DNA from: Chloroflexota bacterium
GTDB lineage: Bacteria; Chloroflexota; Anaerolineae; J036; Brachytrichaceae
Reading direction: 5' to 3'
Assembly: GCA_023382055.1 (NCBI GenBank)
Contig: JAMCQN010000035.1
Coordinates: forward strand, 51,610-89,444
Length of the DNA stretch: 37,835 bases
Below, one piece after another: positions 31,158 to 37,835 of this stretch. Made by a program: the position numbers and the translations under genes. The notes under the pieces are model-generated. The model saw only the letters and a list, made by a program, of their open reading frames with translations. It had not been told where the DNA came from and did not search any database. The first letter of the stretch is position 1. Every line of letters starts with the position of its first letter.

Positions 31158-33020
31158 ATGAGTGTGGCCGAAATACAAAACACGCCCAGGACGGCGTTCG
31201 GGGGAGCGCCCGGTGACGGCAGGGCGCCGGTCGTGAACGATTTTTCGATCAGCGTCGCAACTAAGAATGGGTCCGGGAGCCAGACGGCGAACACCACGCT
31301 GTTGCGCGCATTGTTCAAAATGGGCATCCCGGTCAGCGGGAAGAACGTTTTCCCCTCCAACATCCAGGGCATGCCCACCTGGTATACCATACGCGTGAGC
31401 AAAGACAATTATATTGCCCGCCGACCGCTCACGGAGATCGTCGTTGCGATGAACCCCGTCACCGCGATTGAAGATCACCAGACGGCGCCGCCGGGCGGCG
31501 TATTCATATACGCGGATGACATCAAAATACCCCTCAATCGCACGGATTTGTCCTACTATCCTATCCCGGTGAAGAAGCTTTCGAGCGAGAACGAGCCTGA
31601 CCCTAAGTTGCGCTCCTATGTCGCCAATATGGTCTATGTCGGCGCATTGGCGCAGATACTCGGCATCAGCCTCGACGATATTGAAGCCGCCCTGATGTAT
31701 CACTTCCGCGGCAGGCGCAAGCCGGTCGATTCCAACATGAAGGTCGTGCGGCTGGCAGCGGAGTGGGCGCAGGCGAACCTGCCCAAGAGCGACCCGTTCA
31801 AGGTTGAGCAATTGAAACTGACGGACGGGCAGATCATGGTTGACGGCAACACTGCGGCCGCCCTCGGTGCGATCTACGGCGGTGTGCAGTTTGCAGCCTG
31901 GTACCCGATCACCCCCGCCACCGGCGTGGCTGATGCGTTGAATGAGTTTCTACCGCGCCTCCGTGTCGATCCGGAGACTAAGAAGCCGACTTATGCCATC
32001 ATCCAGGCGGAGGACGAACTGGCTGCGCTGGGCATGGTAATCGGCGCAGGATGGGCCGGCGCACGTTCGATGACCTCTACATCGGGGCCGGGCATCTCGC
32101 TGATGGCGGAGTTCACCGGGTACGGTTACTTTGCGGATATTCCCGCCGTGATCTGGGATGTTCAGCGCATGGGGCCCAGCACGGGCATGCCGACCAAAGT
32201 GTCGCAGGGCGACCTGATTAAAGTGCATTACCTGGGCCATGGCGACAGCAAGCATCCGTGCCTGCTGCCGGGCTCGGTGTATGAGTGCTTCGAATTCGGC
32301 TGGCGCGCATTTGACCTCGCAGAACGGCTGCAAACGCCCCTGTTTGTTTTGAGCGACCTGGATCTGGGTATGAACCAGTGGATGACCAGGCCGTTCGACT
32401 ATCCCGAAGAGCCAATCGACCGCGGCAAGGTGCTTAGCATCGAGGACCTCAATAAGCTGGGATTCGGCGGTTTCAAACGCTACAAGGATGTGGATGGCGA
32501 CGGCATCGCATGGCGCACATTGCCCGGTACGGAACACCCGCTGGCAGCCTATTTCACCCGCGGCACCGGCCACAATGACGACGCTCGGCTGTCTGAGCGC
32601 CCCGAAGACTGGGAAAACAATATGGCCCGTCTCATGCGCAAGCAGGAGACGGCGCGCAAGATTATGCCGCAGCCTGTTGTCGAGCAGGTGGAAGGCGCGG
32701 AGATCGGCATTATCGGCTACGGCTCCACCGACTCAGCCATTATCGAGGCGCGCGCGATGCTGGCAGCGAAAGGCGTCAAGACCTCGTACATGCGAGTGCG
32801 GGCGCTGCCGTTAAGCGCCTTGGTTAAGGAATTCGTGGCGGCGCACAAGCGCACCTATGTGGTCGAACTGAACAGCGACGCGCAAATGTGCCAGTTAATT
32901 CAACTGGAAGCGCTGGACAGGGCAGCCACCGTCAAGCCGTGCAATCATAATGATGGCAGGCCTTTAACTGCAGCCTGGATCAGCTCCGCGATTTTGCAGA
33001 AAGAAGCGACCAATCAGTAA
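31158..33020 (+). CDS. korA: 2-oxoacid:ferredoxin oxidoreductase, alpha subunit with fused gamma domain
   Basis: A 620-residue subunit of the enzyme that interconverts a 2-oxoacid with CoA and its acyl-CoA plus CO2, using ferredoxin. Residues ~30-210 are the gamma domain (FSISVATKNGSGSQTANTTLL), and from ~225 comes the alpha domain. YPITPAT at ~249, EDELAALGMVIGAGWAGARS and TSTSGPGISLM are the family's signature blocks. The gamma-alpha fusion is the KorA-type two-subunit design. AAGGAG precedes ATG 31158. It is followed 18 bases later by the beta subunit. The substrate is probably 2-oxoglutarate; pyruvate or branched 2-oxoacids are possible. Confidence 0.88.
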   Translation: MSVAEIQNTPRTAFGGAPGDGRAPVVNDFSISVATKNGSGSQTANTTLLRALFKMGIPVSGKNVFPSNIQGMPTWYTIRVSKDNYIARRPLTEIVVAMNPVTAIEDHQTAPPGGVFIYADDIKIPLNRTDLSYYPIPVKKLSSENEPDPKLRSYVANMVYVGALAQILGISLDDIEAALMYHFRGRRKPVDSNMKVVRLAAEWAQANLPKSDPFKVEQLKLTDGQIMVDGNTAAALGAIYGGVQFAAWYPITPATGVADALNEFLPRLRVDPETKKPTYAIIQAEDELAALGMVIGAGWAGARSMTSTSGPGISLMAEFTGYGYFADIPAVIWDVQRMGPSTGMPTKVSQGDLIKVHYLGHGDSKHPCLLPGSVYECFEFGWRAFDLAERLQTPLFVLSDLDLGMNQWMTRPFDYPEEPIDRGKVLSIEDLNKLGFGGFKRYKDVDGDGIAWRTLPGTEHPLAAYFTRGTGHNDDARLSERPEDWENNMARLMRKQETARKIMPQPVVEQVEGAEIGIIGYGSTDSAIIEARAMLAAKGVKTSYMRVRALPLSALVKEFVAAHKRTYVVELNSDAQMCQLIQLEALDRAATVKPCNHNDGRPLTAAWISSAILQKEATNQ

Positions 33021-33038
33021 GTTTCTGGAGAAGATAAG

Positions 33039-34124
33039 ATGACAACTGTACCTGTTGTAAAACTCGCAGCCTCGTCGGAAGCCCCGGCGCGCGCCGCGTC
33101 AGCGGCGAAGAAACTCAACATCATCGGTCTTGAACGCATCGATTACAAGGGCGCGGACTCTACGCTCTGTGCGGGTTGCGGTCATGACTCGATTGCGTCG
33201 CAGATCATCACAGCCTGCTATGAAATGGGAGTGCGACCCGAGCGCATGATCAAGCTGAGCGGCATCGGCTGCTCCAGCAAGAGCCCGGCGTATTTCATGA
33301 GCCGCTCGTTTGGCATCAACACGCTGCATGGTCGCATGGCCCCTGTCGCAACCGGCGCATTAACTGCCAACCACAAGCTGTATGGCATCGGTGTCAGCGG
33401 CGACGGCGACACCGGCAGCATCGGCCTGGGCAACTTCAAACACATGCTGCGCCGCAACTTGCGCATGGTGTACATCATCGAGAACAATGGCGTGTACGGC
33501 CTCACCAAAGGGCAGTTCTCGGCTACCGCTGATATCGGCCAGGAACTAAGGCACGCCGGCCGCAATGATCTCCCGCCCGTCGATTTGTGCCTTGAGGCGA
33601 TTGCAGCGGAGTGCGGTTTCGTTGCGCGTGGATTTGCAGGGGACCCGAAGCAGGTGGTTGCGTTGATCAAGGCGGCGCTAGCGCATGGCGGTACGGCAGT
33701 GCTGGATATCATCAGCCCGTGCGTCACCTTCAACAACAAGGACGAATCCACCAAGAGCTACAGCTGGGGCAAGGCGAACGACGAACGAATCAACGATTTC
33801 ACGTTTGTCCCGCCTCAGGAAGAGATTCGCATGGAATTCAAGCCGGGCGAAATGAAAGAAGTGGAATTGCACGACGGCTCGCGCATCCTGCTCAAGAACC
33901 TGGATCAGAGCCACGACCCGACTGACCGCAATGCGGCGATGAACCTGCTGCAGGACGCCCGTGAAAACCAACTGTTTATCACCGGGTTGATCTACGTAAA
34001 TCCCAACCGTGAAAGCCTGGCTGAGCATGAGAACCTGGGCGATACCCCATTGGTGCAAATCCCCAACGAGAAACTGCGCCCTTCGCGCGAGTCGCTGCAG
34101 AAGATTACTGCCTCAATGGCCTGA
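33039..34124 (+). CDS. korB: 2-oxoacid:ferredoxin oxidoreductase, beta (thiamine-diphosphate) subunit
   Basis: A 361-residue catalytic partner of KorA. C44 and C47 in CAGCGHDS, a further Cys in GIGCSSKSPAYF and one in ISPCVTFNN match the four ligands of the single [4Fe-4S] cluster. GDGDTGSIGLGNF followed by ENNGVYGLTKGQ is the thiamine-diphosphate/Mg2+ motif. The C-terminal ~60 residues are typical of the two-subunit type. GGAGAAG precedes ATG 33039. The convergent hairpin after its stop separates it from the leftward VOC gene. Confidence 0.9.
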   Translation: MTTVPVVKLAASSEAPARAASAAKKLNIIGLERIDYKGADSTLCAGCGHDSIASQIITACYEMGVRPERMIKLSGIGCSSKSPAYFMSRSFGINTLHGRMAPVATGALTANHKLYGIGVSGDGDTGSIGLGNFKHMLRRNLRMVYIIENNGVYGLTKGQFSATADIGQELRHAGRNDLPPVDLCLEAIAAECGFVARGFAGDPKQVVALIKAALAHGGTAVLDIISPCVTFNNKDESTKSYSWGKANDERINDFTFVPPQEEIRMEFKPGEMKEVELHDGSRILLKNLDQSHDPTDRNAAMNLLQDARENQLFITGLIYVNPNRESLAEHENLGDTPLVQIPNEKLRPSRESLQKITASMA

Positions 34125-34137
34125 GCGCCTGTCCCGT

Positions 34138-34172
34138 CCGATGTCTGACTTCCCGCATAAGTCAGGCATCGG
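34138..34172. terminator. Bidirectional terminator-like hairpin between korB and the VOC gene
   Basis: CCGATGTCTGACTT faces AAGTCAGGCATCGG across a 7-base loop, a 14-bp stem with a single G-T pair. It lies in the 93-base gap between convergent genes. There is no long T-run. Confidence 0.72.
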
Positions 34173-34217
34173 CTGCAGGGATTCCCAGTTGGCGATGCGT
34201 CGTTATATCGCGACAGC

Positions 34218-34697
34218 TCACTGTGCCGGCAATGGCGGCGGCTGAAGCAATTCAAATGTGATGCCGTCGGGATCAGTAAAGTAAACCGCGTAGCCGCCTT
34301 TATTGACGCCGTGCTCGATGGCGACCGGCGCATCGGATTTGAACTTCACGCCCAAAGCCTTCATGCGGCTAAACTCCGCGTGGATGTCGTCGACCAGAAA
34401 CGCCCAGTGACCCACGCCGGTATTCCTGGTCTGCAGGTCGAGGTTACTCACGCCGCGCGGGCGCTCGTACTCGATCAACTCGACGTGGTGGTTGGCGCGC
34501 GGGGGCAGGGGCATGCCGGGCACGCGCAGTTGCACCACGTTCAGCCGGACGTTTTCATAGCCCACCAGCCGGCCGGTGTATTCGTTCTCCTGGATCTGCT
34601 CGCGAACGTACTCCAGCCCGAGCACTTCGGTGTACCACTTAACCGCCGCCGCCATGTTCGAAACCGTAAACGAAACGTGCCAAATGCCTTGTATCAT
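34218..34697 (-). CDS. VOC/glyoxalase-fold metalloprotein
   Basis: A 159-residue protein of the vicinal oxygen chelate superfamily with two paired beta-alpha-beta-beta-beta modules. IWHVSFTVSNMAAAVKWYTEVLGLEY opens module 1, with its metal-ligand His in WHVSF. GHWAFLVDDIHAEFSRMKALGV opens module 2 with a second His. YFTDPDGITFELLQP gives the closing Glu. The layout resembles methylmalonyl-CoA epimerases and lactoylglutathione lyases, but the substrate is unknown. No ribosome site is clear. Its promoter region contains a heptanucleotide array. Confidence 0.82.
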   Translation of the reverse strand: MIQGIWHVSFTVSNMAAAVKWYTEVLGLEYVREQIQENEYTGRLVGYENVRLNVVQLRVPGMPLPPRANHHVELIEYERPRGVSNLDLQTRNTGVGHWAFLVDDIHAEFSRMKALGVKFKSDAPVAIEHGVNKGGYAVYFTDPDGITFELLQPPPLPAQ

Positions 34698-34722
34698 GGT
34701 AATTCTTGTAAAACGGTGATTG

Positions 34723-34862
34723 TCAAACGTCGATAGTCAATCGTCAGGAATCAGTCGTCAAGAATCAAACGTCAAACGTCTTGCTTCCAGCCTCTTGCTT
34801 CTGACCTCCGACCTCTAATCTCCAATCTCCAATCTCCAATCTCTAATCTCTAATCTCTAATC
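34723..34862 (-). repeat. Phased heptanucleotide array, 20 units
   Basis: There are 140 bases of exact 7-base units. On the minus strand every unit ends GA (on the plus strand it begins TC), while the other five positions vary between units. Units on the right are GATTAGA or GATTGGA, the middle ones are GGTCGGA, AGCAAGA and relatives, and the left ones are CGTTTGA, CGACTGA and relatives. It starts 25 bases upstream of the VOC start and ends six bases short of the E1-beta stop. No phase break occurs. Confidence 0.9.
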
Positions 34863-34868
34863 TCCCCT

Positions 34869-35846
34869 TCACCGCAGCAACTCGATCGCGCAACCGACGA
34901 TATGGTGCGGTTGGGGTAGCGCCTCTTCCTCCAACTGTTTTGCCACCGGGATCGGCACGTTCATGCCGGCTACGCGCACGATCGGCGCATCGAGTTCATC
35001 GAAGGCTTTCTCCATGACCTGCATGGCGACTTCCGCTCCGACGCCGCAGGCTGCGTGGGCTTCGTGCGTCACCAGCAGTCGATGCGTCTTGCGCAGCGAA
35101 GCGATCACCGTGTCGATGTCGAGCGGCACAGTGCTGCGCAGGTCGATGACTTCCGCAGAGATGCCGTGCTCTTTTTGCAGCGTCTCTGCCGCCTGCAACG
35201 CAAATAAAAGCTGGCGCGAATACGACACGATTGTCATGTCCGTTCCGGCGCGTTTCACGTCTGCCTGACCGATCGGAATCGTATACTCCTCATCCGGAAC
35301 CTGCCCCCTGGTGTTATAGAGCAGCTTGTGTTCAATAAACATCACAGGATTGTCGTCGCGGATGGCGGACTTCAACAATCCCTTGGCGTCGCGCGGCGTG
35401 GAGGGAATACACACCTTCATGCCGGGAATATGCGTGAATAACGTCTCGAAGGACTGCGAGTGCTGCGCGCCGTTGCCGCGCCCGCCGCCCTGCTGCGCGC
35501 GGATCACCATGGGCGCCTTCACGCGCCCGCCGCTCATGGAGTGCATTTTGGCCGCCTGGTTCCAGATCTGGTCGGCGCACACCAGTGCGAAGTCCATGAA
35601 CATCAACTCCGCGAGCGGCCGCTTGCCGGTCATGGCCAGACCTACTGCCATGCCGACGAACGCGGACTCGGTAATGGGGGTGTCTTTGATTCGCCCTGGG
35701 CCGAACTCGTGAATAAGGCCCTCGGTGACGCGGAAGACGCCGCCGTACTCGCCGATGTCTTCTCCCATGATGATCACATTCGGGTCGCGGCGCATCTCTT
35801 CCGCCAGGGCTTCACGCAAGGCTTGCGTGTAGGTTAGTTCTCGCAT
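34869..35846 (-). CDS. pdhB: 2-oxoacid dehydrogenase E1 component, beta subunit
   Basis: A 325-residue transketolase-like subunit of a pyruvate, acetoin or branched-chain 2-oxoacid dehydrogenase. The N-terminal block MRELTYTQALREALAEEM, then GEDIGEYGGVFRVTEGL, TPITESAFVGMAVGLAMTG, APMVIRAQQGGGRGNGAQHS and the C-terminal transketolase domain from ~200 are all intact and of normal length. The alpha subunit normally precedes it in an operon but is absent here: the upstream gene is a fucose-isomerase-family gene. A TATAAT lies 9 bases before the ATG, and a hairpin separates it from the upstream gene, so it may have its own promoter. Confidence 0.9.
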   Translation of the reverse strand: MRELTYTQALREALAEEMRRDPNVIIMGEDIGEYGGVFRVTEGLIHEFGPGRIKDTPITESAFVGMAVGLAMTGKRPLAELMFMDFALVCADQIWNQAAKMHSMSGGRVKAPMVIRAQQGGGRGNGAQHSQSFETLFTHIPGMKVCIPSTPRDAKGLLKSAIRDDNPVMFIEHKLLYNTRGQVPDEEYTIPIGQADVKRAGTDMTIVSYSRQLLFALQAAETLQKEHGISAEVIDLRSTVPLDIDTVIASLRKTHRLLVTHEAHAACGVGAEVAMQVMEKAFDELDAPIVRVAGMNVPIPVAKQLEEEALPQPHHIVGCAIELLR

Positions 35847-35863
35847 AGTTGCTGATTATAAAG

Positions 35864-35897
35864 ACAACCCCCCGCCTGAAACAGGCGGAAGGGTTGT
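35864..35897 (-). terminator. Hairpin after the fucose-isomerase-family gene
   Basis: CCGCCTG-AAA-CAGGCGG forms the inner stem and ACAACCC/GGGTTGT the outer one, separated by small bulges. On the minus strand it follows the stop codon by 35 bases and is followed by CTTTATAAT. It probably ends leftward transcription before the E1-beta gene. Confidence 0.7.
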
Positions 35898-35932
35898 TCC
35901 ATTGCGACTGTTCAATTCAAGCCATAGTTCTA

Positions 35933-37540
35933 TCAGACATCGCCGCAGATCGCGACCTGCATGCCCAGTTCGTTCATTGCGGCGGCCTTTGCATACAGCG
36001 CCTTGCGCGCGCTGGCTTTGTCATTGGCATAGGCAACCTGGATGTGGTTGGCCTTGTGGCGCGCCATAAACTCGTCGCGGCTGATCCCCTTGAGCACGGC
36101 GTGCATAATCGGCCATTCCGGCGTCGTCAGCCGCCAGCGCTCTTCGGTTTCCTCTAGCGGGAGTTGCACGGATTCAGCCAGGCCGATGTCGCAATTCAAC
36201 CGACCGTCAGCGACAAAGACGCGGCTCCAGACCACCCAGCCCGGCTTGCTGATGCCCTTGAGCGATCCGCCGCCCCTGGGGAAGTACATGGCGGGCTGGC
36301 GCTCGCTCACGGCGCCGGCATAACCGCCGATGAAGTGTGCCGCCGGGGCGGCGCCGGAAATCTCGAACACCCATACGAAGTCGTTCAGCTTTTTGCCATT
36401 GCTCGGCCCGTTGTACTGGCGGCCCCAGCGCACGTCGTGCAGGGTGTTCTCTGGCGGCAAACCCAGCTTGCGCCACAACCGATAGGTGACCAGGCCATCC
36501 AGCCCGGCGCACTCGTCCACCTCGTTGAAGTTAGGTATCGCCTCGCCGGGGAACAACTCATGGCCCTGCTCATCCATCACCGGGGGGCGATCGACGTTGT
36601 TCAACAAACCCTCAACCAGGTCGGAAGCCGGCGCCAGGTCCTTCAGCCCTTGCTGGTACTGGATGCCGACCACCGAACAGCCGAATTCGCCGGCGATGCG
36701 CACCGCGGCGATGTACATGCGGCACTGGCCCAACACCTGCTGCTCGGTCAACTCGGTAGCCTCGTCGGCGCCCAGTTTGAATTTCAGACCCTTATCCAGC
36801 AGCCACCGGTAAACGCCGCGCGCCTCATCTTCGCTGACCGTGGTCGCCTTGTAATAAAGCGCTGACTGGCTCAGGCGCTCCTTATATACGCCGGTGGACA
36901 TGAGCATTTCGTCGGATATCAAGGCGTTGTACATGCCCATGCAGCCCTCGTCGAAGATGCCCATGATGGCTTTGTTCTTGCGCAAATCCTGGGCCACTTT
37001 CACGCCGACTCTCACGGCTGTCGCCGGAGCCGTCGCGGCATCGTAGGGATGTACCTGCGGCGTCTTATGCGTCACTTTGCCCTTCTGCAGCCATGTGCGC
37101 AGGCCCTTTTTGAAGAATTCGTCGGTGAAATCCTCGCTCCACAGGGTGCCGTACTTCACACCGGCCTTGGTCAAAGAGCCATTGAGGTTGAGCATGCCGA
37201 CCAGGCCGGGCCATTCGCCGCTCCAGTTGGCGACGGTCAGGATAGGGCCTTTGTGTGTGGACAGCCCGGGCAGCACGTGGTGGGTATATTGCCAGACCGC
37301 CTCGGCGACGATAACAGGCGCATCCTCGGGGATAGAGCGAAACACTTCCATACCGTACTTCTGGCTGTCGATAAATCCATGTTTCTTGACCGGGTCATAA
37401 GGGTGACCGCGCTTAATCGTGGCGCCTTCGCGTTTTACCGCCTCAACGATTTGCTTCTCCATGGCTTCCTGCGCCGGCCAGCACACCTGGTTGGCTGACA
37501 GGCGTAAGTCGCCGCTTGCGATGAGGTAAACAGTCGTCAT
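35933..37540 (-). CDS. L-fucose/L-arabinose isomerase-family protein
   Basis: A 535-residue cytosolic protein of the fucose-isomerase-like superfamily, which converts an aldose to a ketose with Mn2+. Visible family blocks are VANWSGEWPGLVGMLN (~115-130), ATELTEQQVLGQCRMYIAA, GCSVVGIQYQQGLKDL and the C-terminal KANHIQVAY, whose His corresponds to a metal-binding region in FucI. The length lies between AraA (~500) and FucI (~590). A good Shine-Dalgarno (GGAGGAAG) precedes ATG 37540. Genes of this clade are often annotated as fucose isomerase without biochemical proof, so the sugar is uncertain. It may feed sugar-derived carbon to the neighbouring 2-oxoacid enzymes, but nothing in the sequence shows that. 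Confidence 0.78.
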   Translation of the reverse strand: MTTVYLIASGDLRLSANQVCWPAQEAMEKQIVEAVKREGATIKRGHPYDPVKKHGFIDSQKYGMEVFRSIPEDAPVIVAEAVWQYTHHVLPGLSTHKGPILTVANWSGEWPGLVGMLNLNGSLTKAGVKYGTLWSEDFTDEFFKKGLRTWLQKGKVTHKTPQVHPYDAATAPATAVRVGVKVAQDLRKNKAIMGIFDEGCMGMYNALISDEMLMSTGVYKERLSQSALYYKATTVSEDEARGVYRWLLDKGLKFKLGADEATELTEQQVLGQCRMYIAAVRIAGEFGCSVVGIQYQQGLKDLAPASDLVEGLLNNVDRPPVMDEQGHELFPGEAIPNFNEVDECAGLDGLVTYRLWRKLGLPPENTLHDVRWGRQYNGPSNGKKLNDFVWVFEISGAAPAAHFIGGYAGAVSERQPAMYFPRGGGSLKGISKPGWVVWSRVFVADGRLNCDIGLAESVQLPLEETEERWRLTTPEWPIMHAVLKGISRDEFMARHKANHIQVAYANDKASARKALYAKAAAMNELGMQVAICGDV

Positions 37541-37707
37541 GTTCTACTTCCTCCATTGATTGGTTTGAGCATTATCAGGCTTGTGGCAAACCGGGGTTTG
37601 GGACAATTGGATGAGGCTGGCATGTTAAACCTTGCTGTGCGTTTCCTTCACACCCGCAACATGATTATAGGGTCGCGTGTGAGAGTCCGCAAGGCAGCAG
37701 GCTATCG

Positions 37708-37742
37708 AGGGTGCATTTCGCAAAAGTGGCAAACTTAGGGGT
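37708..37742. other. Possible left end of an insertion element
   Basis: A sequence beginning GGGTGCATTTCGCAAAAG lies immediately before a small ORF that runs off the window. Its position resembles the terminal inverted repeat of a transposon. The matching right end is outside the window, so this cannot be tested here. Confidence 0.25.
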
Positions 37743-37835
37743 ATGGCGAAAACGAAAGCAGAAATAAAGGCGAAGTTGATGGCGGCGATGGAGCAGGAGA
37801 TAGATCGACTGCTGGATTGGGAGAGCCAAGCGACA
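37743..37835 (+). CDS. Partial CDS, N-terminus of a possible transposase
   Basis: The frame starts at ATG 37743 and remains open to the end of the window (31 codons). It reads MAKTKAEIKAKLMAAMEQ, then EIDRLLDWE, a charged helical N-terminus. This resembles the start of ISKra4-type transposases known from Chloroflexota, but so short a stretch cannot decide it. The right end is truncated by the window. Confidence 0.45.
   Translation, partial: MAKTKAEIKAKLMAAMEQEIDRLLDWESQAT

Noticed and set aside
34723-34862. CRISPR array
   Set aside because: Units are only 7 bases, contiguous and without spacers, and no cas genes are present.

Overview
The window looks like chromosomal DNA of a monoderm Chloroflexota bacterium (Anaerolineae-like), probably from a metagenome. 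The clues are moderately high GC, a Tad pilus locus with no secretin or other outer-membrane part, many extracytoplasmic proteins with Thr/Pro-rich linkers, a large surface protein ending in an aromatic-(I/L)PIILKP-type tail, and a KorAB pair. The lineage is inferred from gene content, not from a marker-gene tree.

Region 1 (1-7.6 kb) is a carbohydrate or nucleoside uptake and catabolism module. A 5'-broken PfkB-type kinase and a divergent uronate-isomerase-family protein read rightwards. They face a leftward four-gene BMP-type ABC transporter operon: lipoprotein, double ATPase and two permeases. The first 115 bases of the window duplicate the convergent terminator and the 3' end of the last permease gene, and they join directly to the interior of the kinase. 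That is either a real rearrangement or an assembly joint. A fragment of a beta-propeller gene lies upstream of the operon.

Region 2 (7.6-9.3 kb) holds a Tat-exported protein of unknown function and tRNA-Lys(CUU).

Region 3 (9.3-26.7 kb) is a split Tad/Flp pilus locus. The first half carries tadB, tadC, two nearly identical Flp pilins in tandem, a diverged third pilin, three TadE/pseudopilin-like proteins, a membrane protein and a large Cys-rich secreted protein, closed by a strong hairpin. The second half carries a GNAT acetyltransferase, a membrane protein with an SdrD/Cna-B-like domain, a prepilin peptidase fused to a helical domain, cpaB, tadZ and tadA. A 1041-residue beta-helix/DUF11 surface protein with its own terminator follows. 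Together these would process, assemble and decorate a surface filament in a cell that has no outer membrane to cross.

Region 4 (26.7-34.2 kb) has leftward uvrA with a near-consensus Gram-positive-type LexA box, then a gene-free stretch with two copies of a ~98-bp multi-hairpin repeat. Next come a GntR/FadR-type regulator with a consensus promoter and candidate operator, and korA-korB (2-oxoacid:ferredoxin oxidoreductase).

Region 5 (34.2-37.8 kb) is leftward: a VOC/glyoxalase-fold gene, a strictly phased 20-unit heptanucleotide array, an E1-beta gene without an adjacent E1-alpha, and an L-fucose-isomerase-family gene. A gene fragment that may be the start of a transposase runs off the right edge.
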